Notes under the pieces: model-generated
What the model was told of the DNA's origin: nothing
What the model saw: the letters and a program-made list of their open reading frames with translations, nothing else
Databases searched by the model: none
In this document: positions 15,358 through 24,551 of the stretch, piece after piece
How positions within the stretch are numbered: the stretch's first letter is position 1
Layout of the letters: the number at the start of each line of letters is the position of its first letter
Program-made: the position numbers and the translations under genes
DNA from: JAAERC01 sp032123495
GTDB lineage: Bacteria > Zixibacteria > MSB-5A5 > GN15 > PGXB01
NCBI GenBank assembly: GCA_032123495.1
Contig: JAQBFG010000143.1
Location: 1-26,680, forward strand
Length of the DNA: 26,680 nt
Reading direction: 5' to 3'

Positions 15358-17523
15358 ATGATCACTAAATTACAATCATTGTGTATAATTATTTTATTGA
15401 TTTTATGTGCTGGCATCACCCAGGCAAAACCACCCATTTATATGCAAGTCAAGGTTTATTATAACACGCCTGCTGAACTAACTCAACTTCGATTGATGCA
15501 TCTGGATATTGTTAAAACCGAAGAGGATCATGTAGATGTTGTGGCCTTTCAAGAAGATTTTGATGAAATTACGCAGAATGGCTTCGAGATCGATATTATC
15601 CATGAGGATCTCACTAAATATTATCAATCTCAACTTGATCCTACCCGAGATATGGGGGGATACAAAACATTAAGTGAGATAAATGCCTATGTCGATCAAA
15701 TGGTAATTGATCATCCCGATATTATCTCATCCAAAATTGATATTGGACTAACCCTTGAAGGACGAACAATGTGGGCAGTCAAAATATCTGATAATCCGGA
15801 GGTTGATGAAGATGAACCGGAAGTATTATTTACTTCGGCAATTCATGCTCGTGAGGTTGTCACTCCTGAGGTCTTATTTGCCACAATGGATTATTTAACA
15901 GATGGTTATAATAGCGACCCGAGAGCTACCTATTTAGTGAATAATCGTGAATTGTGGTTTATTCCAATGATTAATCCTGATGGCTATTATCATAATGAAG
16001 TTATTGCCCCTGGAGGCGGCGGGATGTGGCGCAAAAACCGCAGAGATAACGGTGACGGCACTTGGGGCGTTGACCTTAATCGCAATTTTGGATACATGTG
16101 GGGTTATGATAGTGAAGGATCATCCGGTGTAAAAGGTGATGAGGACTATCGCGGATCGAGTCCATTTTCAGAACCTGAATCCCAGAACATTCGAGATTTC
16201 ACTATAGCACATAATTTTATAATTACTCTTAATTTTCATTCCATTGCCACTTGCATAGGCTATGCATATGGATATAATAGCTCAGCTTCTCCAGAACATT
16301 CTACTTTTTCAAGACTTAGTGACGTGATGTGTACTTTTAATGATTATTTTCACAACCATTTGTATACAATTAATGGATGCCAGGAGGATTGGGGATATGG
16401 CGAGCAGACCCTAAAAAATAAAAATTATTCATTCATGATTGAAACGGGCTATTATGAAACAGGGTTTTGGCCGGCGCTGGAATATATTCCACAAATCCTG
16501 TCGGAAAATGTTCCGATCTGCCTTTTGGCGGCAGGCGTTGCCGACAGAATCAAGGATAATTATGAAAGCTCTCCTGGAATTGCAGAAATAGTATTAGATA
16601 ATCCGGTCGAATGTGCTGAGTACACAGTCGCATGGAACCTAACCGAGGATCCGGACAATCCGACTATGGGCTGCGAAATAACGGAATGTTTGATTACGGA
16701 AGGAGAAACCGACCTTGGTGAGAATTTGGGCACTTACTCATCTCAAATATTTACAATAAATTCGGATCGTTTTTATTCAGCCCCATCCTGTTATTTTTCC
16801 GGACATATAAACAATCAGGAATCATACTTGCAAACTATTATACCATACAAAGTTAGGCCTGGGGATGCGATAGAATTCCATACATATTATGACATTCAGA
16901 CAAATTATGATTACGCATACGTTGAAATCTCTATTGACGGTGAAAACTTTACGCCGATTGAGGGGAATATAACTACCAATTATAATCCCTATGGAAAAAA
17001 TAGGGGAAACGGCATTACTGGCAACTCGGGTGATTGGATAGAAGGTATTTTTGATTTATCTGATTTTGTTGATCAGGAAATTAATTACAAACTTTCCTAT
17101 TATGCAGATCAATCCATATCCGGCGAAGGTATTTTTATTGATGACATCACCCCAATTGACCTATTCTCAGAAAATATTATTACCAATGTTCAGCCAACAG
17201 GAGAATACACCTTTACAGAACATGAATCTGGCAGATATTTTTATAAAATAAGATGTGCCGATATTGATGGCCAATGGGGACCAATTTCTGAAAATGAATT
17301 CACTTATGTTAGACCGGCCTTTATCTGTGGTGATATCGACGGCGATGAGAGTATCAATATTCTCGATATTGTCTTTTTAATAAATTACAAATATAAGGAT
17401 GGCCCAACGCCGGAGATTCTTGAGGCATGCGATGTCGATTCAGATGCAAAGGTTAATATTCTGGATGTTGTCTATTTAATTAACTTTAAGTACAAAGATG
17501 GACCTGATCCGGATTGTCCATAA
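15358..17523 (+). CDS. Secreted M14 zinc carboxypeptidase with C-terminal dockerin-like module
   Basis: I chose the ATG at 15358 (721 residues) because GGAGG lies just upstream and a signal peptide begins there (hydrophobic about 6-20, AQA-like end TQAKPP). An upstream ATG at 15298 would bury it. The M14 catalytic domain spans about residues 100-410. His163 and Glu166 (HAREVV) and His294 (NFHS) are zinc ligands, DLNRNFGYMWG carries substrate-binding Asn/Arg, and Glu362 in MIETGYY is the general base. A beta-sandwich follows (about 480-610, SIDGENF...FIDDI, immune inhibitor A-like). The last 65 residues are two F-hand calcium loops (DIDGDESINILDIV and DVDSDAKVNILDVV), a dockerin-like pair. It converges with the VWA gene with only 12 bases between the stops. 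Confidence 0.92.
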   Translation: MITKLQSLCIIILLILCAGITQAKPPIYMQVKVYYNTPAELTQLRLMHLDIVKTEEDHVDVVAFQEDFDEITQNGFEIDIIHEDLTKYYQSQLDPTRDMGGYKTLSEINAYVDQMVIDHPDIISSKIDIGLTLEGRTMWAVKISDNPEVDEDEPEVLFTSAIHAREVVTPEVLFATMDYLTDGYNSDPRATYLVNNRELWFIPMINPDGYYHNEVIAPGGGGMWRKNRRDNGDGTWGVDLNRNFGYMWGYDSEGSSGVKGDEDYRGSSPFSEPESQNIRDFTIAHNFIITLNFHSIATCIGYAYGYNSSASPEHSTFSRLSDVMCTFNDYFHNHLYTINGCQEDWGYGEQTLKNKNYSFMIETGYYETGFWPALEYIPQILSENVPICLLAAGVADRIKDNYESSPGIAEIVLDNPVECAEYTVAWNLTEDPDNPTMGCEITECLITEGETDLGENLGTYSSQIFTINSDRFYSAPSCYFSGHINNQESYLQTIIPYKVRPGDAIEFHTYYDIQTNYDYAYVEISIDGENFTPIEGNITTNYNPYGKNRGNGITGNSGDWIEGIFDLSDFVDQEINYKLSYYADQSISGEGIFIDDITPIDLFSENIITNVQPTGEYTFTEHESGRYFYKIRCADIDGQWGPISENEFTYVRPAFICGDIDGDESINILDIVFLINYKYKDGPTPEILEACDVDSDAKVNILDVVYLINFKYKDGPDPDCP

Positions 17524-17535
17524 AAGCATTCTGAA

Positions 17536-19704
17536 TTAAATCAGCTGATATTTTTTGCGAAGAAACCACTCGACTCCAAGGGCCAGAATAAATATGGCCA
17601 GAAGCCAGAATTTGTTCCATAAAACTATTTCTGTTTTCCTGGATTCGAGGATCAATTCGGTATTGAGGCTGTTATAAAGACTGTCAATATTGTCCGCTCT
17701 GAAAAACAGACCTCCGGTTTTCTGCGAAATTGAAAATAATAAGCCAAAGTCCGGTTTGCGTTGATACTCCTCAATTGAAAATATTTCCACCGCGATTTGG
17801 CTCTGGGTCTCTTTTAAAATCCGGCCATCTTTTTCAATTAACCCGGTATAGTCATATTTCCCGGGAGGAAGCAGATCGATTTCGGCGCGATAACTCCCCT
17901 CTTTGTTTTCTATAAGCTGAATAACCGTTGTGTCAGAGGATTCATCAACAAGTGTAATATCGCCAGTCGCCCCAGAAATTGGCCTAAAACCGAGATCGTA
18001 AACCGAAGCATTAAAGCCTATTTTTTCTCCGCGTGAAAATATATTTTTATCAGGAACAATCCGGATCGGGTCAGAGTCTTCCTGAAAAGATAACCAATTG
18101 ATTATGCCATCAAAAAACAGTCGGTATTCTTCGGCATCCTCGCCAAAACCATAGCCAAAAAATGCCCAATGCCAAAATGGAGCAGCCGAAGTGGCAATCA
18201 CCTTACCGGGGCCAAAATTACGGTATCCCAAAATCGGAAGATTATTGCCGAGATTGGCGATATCGGCGGTAACATATATTTCCGAATTAGGTGCAACCGA
18301 ATCAAGCGGAACAATTGTTTCAAAATTGGGAAGGTTGCTCCATGCCTGACGAATGCTGCTACGATTTTCAGAAATTCTAACAGCCGGATGAAACAGATAG
18401 TTTTCGTCTGGTTGACCGTTAAAAGTGAAATAGATCATTTCGGCTTTTCTTTTGGTCGAGACAAAAGGTAGAAAATTATCAACCGATCTTGGAAAAGGCG
18501 ACCCTAAATAATTATCACCCAATAAAGCGAGCAAACCGCCGCCATGATCATTTAAGAACGATTCAATCAGCCCCACTTTTGATTTCAGATTATTGTTATT
18601 GACATCATAGAGAATGATTAAATCGAAGCGATTTAGTTCCTGCTGTTGGGATGGAAACCGGCCGGTCAGGGATTCTCCGTTTTCTTTATAAGTAACAGCT
18701 GTTAATTCAATCGATTCTGAATTATATAAAAAACGTTTCAGAAAAGCATATTCCCAGTCAAGCCGATCAGATACCAAAAGGACATTCAGTTTGCTTTTAA
18801 GTACCATAACCGAAAAAAGCCGACTGTTGTTCTTTTGTGATAATTCATTTGGGATATCTGAAACAGTTATTTTGAATGTCTGTCGCCCAATTTTCTCCGG
18901 ACTTAATTTAAGCTTGATATTATCTTTAAGATTACCCGGCGGCAGACTGATAGTTTTTGATTGAACAGTTTTCTCATCAATTTTAATTTTTACCTGCACC
19001 TGTTCGTTATTCATCCCGGCCCATTCGAGTCCGACCGTAACTTCGGTCGGTTTGCCAGCGAAGATGACATCGTTATATTCCAATCCGGTAATTGAGATAT
19101 CCCGGGTATCGGTTTGTTCACCAAATCCAATTGAGTAGATCGGCGTCTTCATTCCCGAGACAATTTCGGTAGGTGAGGTTCCGCTATTATTGATGCCATC
19201 GGAAAGCAACAACCAATAATCCGATGGCGATCCCATCTCTTTACGGGATAATTCGGCGATACTGTTTCCAAGTGCGGTTTTATCTAAATTAATCGAACCT
19301 CCTAATTCGGAAATAGATTCGGCAAAAACATATTGCCTTATATCGAAATTATCAAGAAACCTGCCAAATTGTTCGGAACCTGATAATGAATCTGCTAATT
19401 CACGCCTCGATCTGTTTTTGTCAACGGCATCCATACTTTTCGATTGATCATACAATAGAGACAAAACTGGTTTGCGACTATATTCTCGCCGGAATGATAC
19501 CACTGGTTCATAGAGAGTCAAAAACAGAGCTATCACTGCCATTAAACGAAGTATTGTCAGTAAAATTCTGACCCTTTTGGAGATCGGCGGATTAGTATGT
19601 CTATATAAATAGATAGAAATTAATATCAGAAAAATAAATATTAGCGTGGTGAGCAAAAGAGATTCGGTTAATAAATCAAAGCTAAAATCTGTTAAACCAA
19701 ACAT
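17536..19704 (-). CDS. Membrane protein with von Willebrand factor A-like and GATase-like regions
   Basis: I place the start at the ATG at 19704 (722 residues). A TTG seven codons upstream is also open. Two transmembrane helices lie near residues 13-35 and 47-67, and one near the C-terminus (FWLLAIFILALGVEWFL). Between them a VWA-like domain starts with LLYDQSKSMDAV, whose D-x-S-x-S is a plausible MIDAS metal site, with LLLSDGINNSG later. Next come CARDB/Ig-like beta domains, a region resembling the class I GATase-like fold (FDLIILYDVNN, GGGLLALLGDNYLGS) without an obvious catalytic Cys-His pair, and another Ig-like part. Similar proteins in FCB and planctomycete genomes often sit with BatA or MoxR genes; none is here. 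It follows the polyprenyl synthase gene. The function is unknown. Confidence 0.82.
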   Translation of the reverse strand: MFGLTDFSFDLLTESLLLTTLIFIFLILISIYLYRHTNPPISKRVRILLTILRLMAVIALFLTLYEPVVSFRREYSRKPVLSLLYDQSKSMDAVDKNRSRRELADSLSGSEQFGRFLDNFDIRQYVFAESISELGGSINLDKTALGNSIAELSRKEMGSPSDYWLLLSDGINNSGTSPTEIVSGMKTPIYSIGFGEQTDTRDISITGLEYNDVIFAGKPTEVTVGLEWAGMNNEQVQVKIKIDEKTVQSKTISLPPGNLKDNIKLKLSPEKIGRQTFKITVSDIPNELSQKNNSRLFSVMVLKSKLNVLLVSDRLDWEYAFLKRFLYNSESIELTAVTYKENGESLTGRFPSQQQELNRFDLIILYDVNNNNLKSKVGLIESFLNDHGGGLLALLGDNYLGSPFPRSVDNFLPFVSTKRKAEMIYFTFNGQPDENYLFHPAVRISENRSSIRQAWSNLPNFETIVPLDSVAPNSEIYVTADIANLGNNLPILGYRNFGPGKVIATSAAPFWHWAFFGYGFGEDAEEYRLFFDGIINWLSFQEDSDPIRIVPDKNIFSRGEKIGFNASVYDLGFRPISGATGDITLVDESSDTTVIQLIENKEGSYRAEIDLLPPGKYDYTGLIEKDGRILKETQSQIAVEIFSIEEYQRKPDFGLLFSISQKTGGLFFRADNIDSLYNSLNTELILESRKTEIVLWNKFWLLAIFILALGVEWFLRKKYQLI

Positions 19705-19756
19705 AATATCCCTGGTGTAAAACAATCACCATGTATAAAAGAAGTCCGCAAGATTT

Positions 19757-20740
19757 TCAGCAGATTCGTGAGGTTGAATAATCTACCATGCCAAGCAAAG
19801 ACTGATGATACTCAGAATCCTTGAATCCTCTAATCGTCGAAAGACCTTCATGAGAAATTTCTGCTGCCCGCCGAGAGGTATAATCAATTCCGCCCGATTC
19901 GGTCACATAATCAAGAATTAAACCAAACTGATCCTCGCTAACGCCTTCGCTGAGCATTCTGAGAATATTACGCCGTTTGCCTTTGTCACTATGACGGAGA
20001 GAATAAATCAGAGGCAGGGTAACTTTACCGCTGAAGATATCGTTGCCGGGATTTTTTCCGGTAATTTTCGGATCACCGACATAATCAAGAAGGTCATCGG
20101 CAATCTGAAATGCAACGCCGATCTTTTCGCCAAAAACGGCAAATTCATTTCTAATACGTCCATTTTCACCGGCCAAAATTGGTGCCGCCTCACTTGAAAC
20201 TGAAAAAAGTGAAGCGGTTTTATCAGCAATAATTTTTAGGTATTCTTCCTCCGAAAGATCAAAATTGGACGTCTCCTCAACCTGCCTTAACTCGCCAATC
20301 GATACCCGTTCGGTCGCACTGGAGATGGCATCAACCAGGTCTATTGAACCGGTGCTCACCATCAGTCGAAATGATTTGGCGAATAGATAATCGCCCATTA
20401 GCACCGAAATAAGATTGGTCCATTTAAAATTGATTGTTTCGGAACCGCGACGAAGATTCGAATCATCAACTACATCGTCGTGTAATAAGGTCGCGGTATG
20501 AATCAATTCAATCGCTAATGAAGCGTCAATTGTGAATTCATTAAAATACTCAGAGGCCCGGGCCAGAAGAAACAGAAAAGCAGGGCGCATCCGCTTTCCC
20601 CTGTTTTTAACGAGATGATGCGCGATAGACGCGACCAAGGGCGAATCTCCAGCAATAAATTTGGATAGCTTTTCGTCAAAAAGCTTCAGGTCCGGCTTTA
20701 TCGGTTGTATAAGTTCTTCTAATTTTTCGCTAGGAATCAT
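19757..20740 (-). CDS. Polyprenyl diphosphate synthase
   Basis: This 327-residue all-helical enzyme condenses IPP onto an allylic diphosphate, probably making the long chain of the respiratory quinone side tail. The first aspartate-rich motif is DDVVD at residues 88-92 (LLHDDVVDDSNLRRG) and the second is DDLLD near 217 (FQIADDLLDYVGD). GKRMRP near 48-53 and GKVTLPLIY complete the family set. The length matches IspB-type octaprenyl or heptaprenyl synthases, but chain length cannot be set from the sequence. It is the first gene of a two-gene unit with the VWA protein and has a strong promoter. Confidence 0.94.
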   Translation of the reverse strand: MIPSEKLEELIQPIKPDLKLFDEKLSKFIAGDSPLVASIAHHLVKNRGKRMRPAFLFLLARASEYFNEFTIDASLAIELIHTATLLHDDVVDDSNLRRGSETINFKWTNLISVLMGDYLFAKSFRLMVSTGSIDLVDAISSATERVSIGELRQVEETSNFDLSEEEYLKIIADKTASLFSVSSEAAPILAGENGRIRNEFAVFGEKIGVAFQIADDLLDYVGDPKITGKNPGNDIFSGKVTLPLIYSLRHSDKGKRRNILRMLSEGVSEDQFGLILDYVTESGGIDYTSRRAAEISHEGLSTIRGFKDSEYHQSLLGMVDYSTSRIC

Positions 20741-20796
20741 TTTTTTTACAACCCATAAACTATTGTCGTCAAATACCTAAAGTAAATATCCAACCA

Positions 20797-20827
20797 ATTA
20801 TATACGTTAAGATTCTCTCATTGTCAA
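20797..20827 (-). promoter_or_regulatory. Strong promoter for the polyprenyl synthase gene
   Basis: On the minus strand TTGACA (20827 to 20822) precedes TATATA after 17 bases (20804 to 20799), and a perfect TATAAT after 19 (20802 to 20797). No clear ribosome binding site precedes the ATG at 20740. Confidence 0.65.
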
Positions 20828-20892
20828 TTTATTTATTATGTTCGAAAATGGAATAAATTATTTATCTCAGAGCGCCAATGGCTTGAAAGCGC

Positions 20893-20920
20893 TTGACATC
20901 TGCCGAAAAAATAATAAATT
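20893..20920 (+). promoter_or_regulatory. Promoter of the tRNA gene
   Basis: TTGACA (20893-20898), 16 bases and TAAATT (20915-20920) lie about 20 bases before the tRNA and point away from the polyprenyl synthase promoter. Confidence 0.55.
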
Positions 20921-20938
20921 GTTTTTTCGATAATAAAT

Positions 20939-21012
20939 GGCGGTGTAGCTCAGTTGGTTAGAGCAGCGGAATCATAATCCGCGTGTCCGGGGTTCAAATC
21001 CCTGCACCGCTA
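20939..21012 (+). tRNA. tRNA-Met (anticodon CAT), elongator type
   Basis: The cloverleaf folds fully. The acceptor stem is GGCGGTG with CACCGCT and discriminator A, the D-arm begins TAGCTCAGTTGGTTAGAGC, and the anticodon stem is GCGGA/TCCGC around loop ATCATAA with CAT at 20973-20975. The T-arm is CGGGG-TTCAAAT-CCCTG. CCA is not encoded. Position 1:72 is G-T. Initiator tRNA features (unpaired 1:72, three G-C pairs in the anticodon stem) are absent. A CAT tRNA can also be tRNA-Ile2 after lysidine modification, which I cannot exclude. Confidence 0.93.
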
Positions 21013-21212
21013 TTTAATTTAATGCCAGACATAATCTTATATTATCAATAATAGATTAAAATAATCCAAAATAAAACGCAATAATGGGCAATGGCTTGTG
21101 AACAATGGTTGGCGACTTTTTCGGTCAAGATTTCAGCCAAATAGCTTTGAAACCGATCAGGAAGTCAAATTGCCGTAAAATACATTTTTTCTAATTCTTT
21201 TAATACGAGAGA

Positions 21213-21282
21213 TATGCTGCCAAGTAGCTCATGGGTACAAGTTAGTAAGACACTTGGGGGGCAGGTTCTAATCAGCGAACCC
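21213..21282 (+). pseudogene. Possible degraded tRNA relic
   Basis: TAGCTCATGGGTACAAG (21225-21241) resembles a D-arm, CACTTGGGGGGCA recalls a proline anticodon region, and GCAGGTTCTAATC (21261-21273) recalls a T-arm. The stems do not close, so a working tRNA is excluded. The resemblance may be chance. The rest of the gap 21013-21508 shows no gene. Confidence 0.2.
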
Positions 21283-21508
21283 TAAACACATGGTTAGTCA
21301 TTAAATGCTTTAATAGGTTCATGTTTTTTTAAGACCCAATGATATGAGTATAACATTGCGGGGAATCTTAAAATCTAAAAACGCACATAATCCAGTTTCT
21401 TTCTTGTTATTTCAATAACAACATCTTCTTAATCTTAAAAAAACTATGTGGCGTTGATTTTAACCGCTGAAAATGCCAATCAATTAGGTAATAATATCGA
21501 TACAGTTA

Positions 21509-23812
21509 TTACAAAATTGCACATGGTTCCGGGCCGCCTTTATATTTAAAATTGATGAGATAAACAACATCCAGAATGTTAATAATAGGTTCATACTGAT
21601 TTATAAACTGACAATTGTCAACATCTCCAGCAATCTCAGGATAAGGAGGTGGACCGCCCTTATACTTATAATTTATTAGATAAACAATATCAAGAATATT
21701 CACAAGTGTATCGCCATTGGCGTCACCATTCTTAAAGTGCCAATCTTCAGTTGCCGCATAATTAATTTCGTCGGGGGGATCTGTCGGTGAAGGAACCGTA
21801 ATATTTGCAGTAAGCACGGCTTGCTCGGTACCATCAATTCTTATGCCCATTGAGTAAGTAGCCGATGAGGAAGCACCGGTCTCTGCTACAACACTTATCT
21901 GGTAGTCTCCGGCAATAGGATGGCTGATTGTAACCGAATCATTAATAAACTCACCATCGATATATGTAGCCATTTCGGGAGGTGCCAATCCCGGAGAATA
22001 CAAAAGATTGCCATCTGCATCTCTTCCTATATAATCTCCATTAGGATCTGTAACTGTAATATTCACAGGTGAATAGCAGACTATTATTAGCGGCGCAGGC
22101 ACCAGAAAAGCATTATTGCTAAATTCTGAGGTATTTCCAAGGTCATCAATAAATAAGGTTGTAATTGCGGCAAAATGACCAAATATAGGGTCAACATCAA
22201 AGGAAAATGTGCCATCTAAATTAGTAGTAACGACATCAACGAATTCATACGCTTCGCCATGCCCGAAAGGATCTGCTGGCTTTTTATCATGGCCTAACGA
22301 GGGATGAGCCAGATAGATCTCAACGGAACCGGTAATGACAGCAGTTCCATAAACAGTGTATGAATCATCCGGATTCATAAATAACGAATCCAAAATCGGG
22401 TAATTCACCAAACCATTGGGACCATTGTCAGTATCCCCAGCATCATTTTCGGTCACTCCGTCATTATTGAGATCGATTGCCAACAGGCCATTTTCATAGA
22501 TTTGATTATTGGTAAAAGTATTGTAAAGAGATGATTGCCCGTTAACATTGATACCATTTTCGGGGAAATTGTTAATATTTAACCCCTCGATGTATATGTT
22601 TGACACGTCAGTCATCTCTAATCCATTACCTGTCCCAACAGCCATTCCATCCAAAATAATAGAATATGCTCCACTCGGTGAATTGGAACCATATATCAGG
22701 GTATTATCATCGGTTAAAATTGGAAGAGAACTGGCTAAAGCAATAATTCCTGAAACGTTAAAAGTTATTGTATCAGGGGCAGGATTATTGTTGGCGACTT
22801 CAAAGGCCCATCGCAAGCTGCCAGTCCCGCTATCATCCAAATTCATCACTCTGATTCCGCAGATACCATCGCCATCAGCATCATTGGTCGCATCATAAGG
22901 ACAAGTCTCACAAAAATCGCCGGGCCCATCTCCATCGGTATCCTCTTGTCCCGGGTTATAATCATCAGGGCAGTTATCGCAGTCATTGCCAACATCGTCA
23001 AGGTCGGTATCGGTTTGGCTGATATTGGAGATATCAGGACAGTTGTCTTCATCACATGTATTGGCAGGAAAATCCGGGTCGCCATAACCGTCATTATCAA
23101 AATCAGTACACTCATCGCAAATATCACCAATATTATCGCTGTCATAATCTTCTTGCAGCGGGTTGGCGATAAGGGGGCAATTATCTTCCGCGGCAGTATA
23201 ACCGTCGCAGTCAATATCGTCGGGACAAGGAGTTATATTCCAGCAATATGGTCCGGCAAATTCAGCATAATACTGTTCCGGGAAAAGCCAGTCCCAGGTA
23301 TCATCATATCCGGCCGGATAATCAAGCGAATCAATACAGAAAATACCTGCCTGATCAATATTCAGGTTAAACCTGATATAGGCTTGACTTGGTGTAGAAA
23401 CCTGCAAACACACGCCGCCGGCCTGAAAAAAATTAATCGAATCGGGAAGAGTCCCATTATCCCAGCCGAATTCAACAATTCCCTGAAAATTATTAAACAT
23501 TGTTGTATAGCCGTTGAGATACTCAATACTGTTTGAACTGCCCTCTCCGCCAACATCGACATGGGTAATAGAAGTGATTGATACATCGGGGCTATAAAAA
23601 ATAAAGGTAAAACCGCCGCCACACCAGTTTTCGGCAGGGTCAATCTGATTATCCATAAAGATATCAATACTGAAATCTGTTGACAATTCTATATCGCCGT
23701 TAAGAGCTTGCGGACATTCTGCAGATACGGTAAAATTAGTTTGGGCGGAAACATTTATAACCAACAATAGGCTTAAAGCAATTGCCAAAAGTATATGATA
23801 ATTCTTTTTCAT
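21509..23812 (-). CDS. Secreted protein: cohesin-like N-domain, thrombospondin type 3 repeats, beta-helix, dockerin-like tail
   Basis: This 767-residue protein has a signal peptide (about 1-23, ending VSAQ). Residues about 25-190 form a beta-sandwich (FYSPDVSITSI..., GIFCIDSLDYPAG, GPYCWNI) that looks like the cohesin/carbohydrate-binding type fold. Residues about 195-320 are calcium-binding thrombospondin type 3 repeats (DNCPDISNISQTDTDLDD, DNCPDDYNPGQEDTDGDG). Next comes GTGSLRWAFEVANNNPAPDTI and beta-helix-like units (YIEGLNINNFPENGINV), typical of the 'CSLREA/right-handed helix' group, then Ig-like and calcium-dependent domains. The C-terminal 90 residues are two dockerin-like repeats split by a variable insert. 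GAGGT precedes the ATG. It is probably exported and cell-surface or secreted. It has a paralogue at the right edge of the window. Confidence 0.85.
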   Translation of the reverse strand: MKKNYHILLAIALSLLLVINVSAQTNFTVSAECPQALNGDIELSTDFSIDIFMDNQIDPAENWCGGGFTFIFYSPDVSITSITHVDVGGEGSSNSIEYLNGYTTMFNNFQGIVEFGWDNGTLPDSINFFQAGGVCLQVSTPSQAYIRFNLNIDQAGIFCIDSLDYPAGYDDTWDWLFPEQYYAEFAGPYCWNITPCPDDIDCDGYTAAEDNCPLIANPLQEDYDSDNIGDICDECTDFDNDGYGDPDFPANTCDEDNCPDISNISQTDTDLDDVGNDCDNCPDDYNPGQEDTDGDGPGDFCETCPYDATNDADGDGICGIRVMNLDDSGTGSLRWAFEVANNNPAPDTITFNVSGIIALASSLPILTDDNTLIYGSNSPSGAYSIILDGMAVGTGNGLEMTDVSNIYIEGLNINNFPENGINVNGQSSLYNTFTNNQIYENGLLAIDLNNDGVTENDAGDTDNGPNGLVNYPILDSLFMNPDDSYTVYGTAVITGSVEIYLAHPSLGHDKKPADPFGHGEAYEFVDVVTTNLDGTFSFDVDPIFGHFAAITTLFIDDLGNTSEFSNNAFLVPAPLIIVCYSPVNITVTDPNGDYIGRDADGNLLYSPGLAPPEMATYIDGEFINDSVTISHPIAGDYQISVVAETGASSSATYSMGIRIDGTEQAVLTANITVPSPTDPPDEINYAATEDWHFKNGDANGDTLVNILDIVYLINYKYKGGPPPYPEIAGDVDNCQFINQYEPIINILDVVYLINFKYKGGPEPCAIL
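21521..21586 (-). repeat. Dockerin DNA cassette, copy A
   Basis: The stretch starting ACATGGTTCCGGGCCGCC, encoding the last dockerin helix and the tail GGPEPC, is nearly identical base for base to copies at 24567-24632 and 25995-26060. Third-position identity is unusually high for paralogues with unrelated N-terminal parts. Confidence 0.7.
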
Positions 23813-24278
23813 AACGTTTTACCTCATGTTTCAATAGACATTTCAGAGAATTTGGCCAAAAGCATATTAATGCCCCAATAAAATAATTTATACTAGTGGT
23901 TCAGAAAAAACCATAATAGCCAAAATTAAAACAGGTGTGCTCTTTTAAATATATAGATTTATAGCACATTGTCAAGCTGATTTTCCACCAAACTCTCTAA
24001 TTACAGAATTATCTCGTCTATGCAATAATACATAGTATCATCGATTGACAATTGATATTTTTTTTAAATCATAAATATATATTTCAGTATGGAATACATA
24101 TATAATATCAAGTCCTGTTGTTAGAGATTGTCGGCTACCGCCTTATCGAATGTGTCTGCAAGTCAACCGAAAATCTCGTCCGGCCAGCGCGAAGAGTATA
24201 CTTTAATTTCGTATATTTTTATATAAACCTGTAAAAATTTAAAGCTTTAATATAAAGCTAAAATATTTGGAGGAAATT

Positions 24279-24404
24279 ATGACTATCCAATTAAGCGGCG
24301 CCGATTTAGTCATTGAAAAATTGATTAAGGTTACCAGAGAAAATGATAAAGTGGAGCTTCATCCCGATATTATTGCTTGCTTTCAAGAAAAACAATCAAT
24401 ATAA
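24279..24404 (+). CDS. Small open reading frame, 41 residues, unknown
   Basis: A strong GGAGGAAATT site directly precedes the ATG at 24279. The product begins MTIQLSGADLVIEKLIK and ends FQEKQSI, rich in charged residues and predicted helical. The first 15 residues recall the start of acetohydroxyacid synthase large subunits (LSGA..V...L), but the rest does not continue that family. It may be a real short protein or a truncated remnant of a gene once present here. It is the only plus-strand gene between the dockerin genes. The surrounding stretch 23813-24278 shows nothing else I can name. Confidence 0.45.
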   Translation: MTIQLSGADLVIEKLIKVTRENDKVELHPDIIACFQEKQSI

Positions 24405-24483
24405 CATGCTTCGATATTTAATTTATCCAAAAAACAATCTCTGGCAAATCTTATTGACACAAATCAAACCAATGAAACGGACA

Positions 24484-24545
24484 GAATCAATCCTTACATT
24501 TAAATTACTTTGCAATTTGGTATTCGCAATTATGTTATAAATTGA
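24484..24545. repeat. Duplicated 3' flank, copy 1
   Basis: GAATCAATCCTTACA-TTAAATT...ATTTGGTATTCGC at 24484-24545 matches, with scattered differences, GGATCAATCCTTACA...ATTTGGCATTAGC at 25912-25972. Each copy lies just downstream of a gene ending in the dockerin cassette, so the duplicated unit includes the gene's 3' flank. Confidence 0.65.
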
Positions 24546-24551
24546 ATCCAA

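Noticed and set aside
22946..23536. Plus-strand open frame rich in Ile and Val opposite the thrombospondin repeats
   Set aside because: It is the low-complexity antisense shadow of the DxDxD repeats, not a membrane protein.
24046..24070. TTGACA near 24045 and a weak hairpin followed by T's
   Set aside because: No suitable -10 at proper spacing and no gene that it would terminate; the AT-rich context makes chance likely.
24343..24540. Plus-strand open frame of 65 residues overlapping the small gene
   Set aside because: It lacks a ribosome binding site, is in another frame of the 24279 gene and runs into the duplicated 3' flank.
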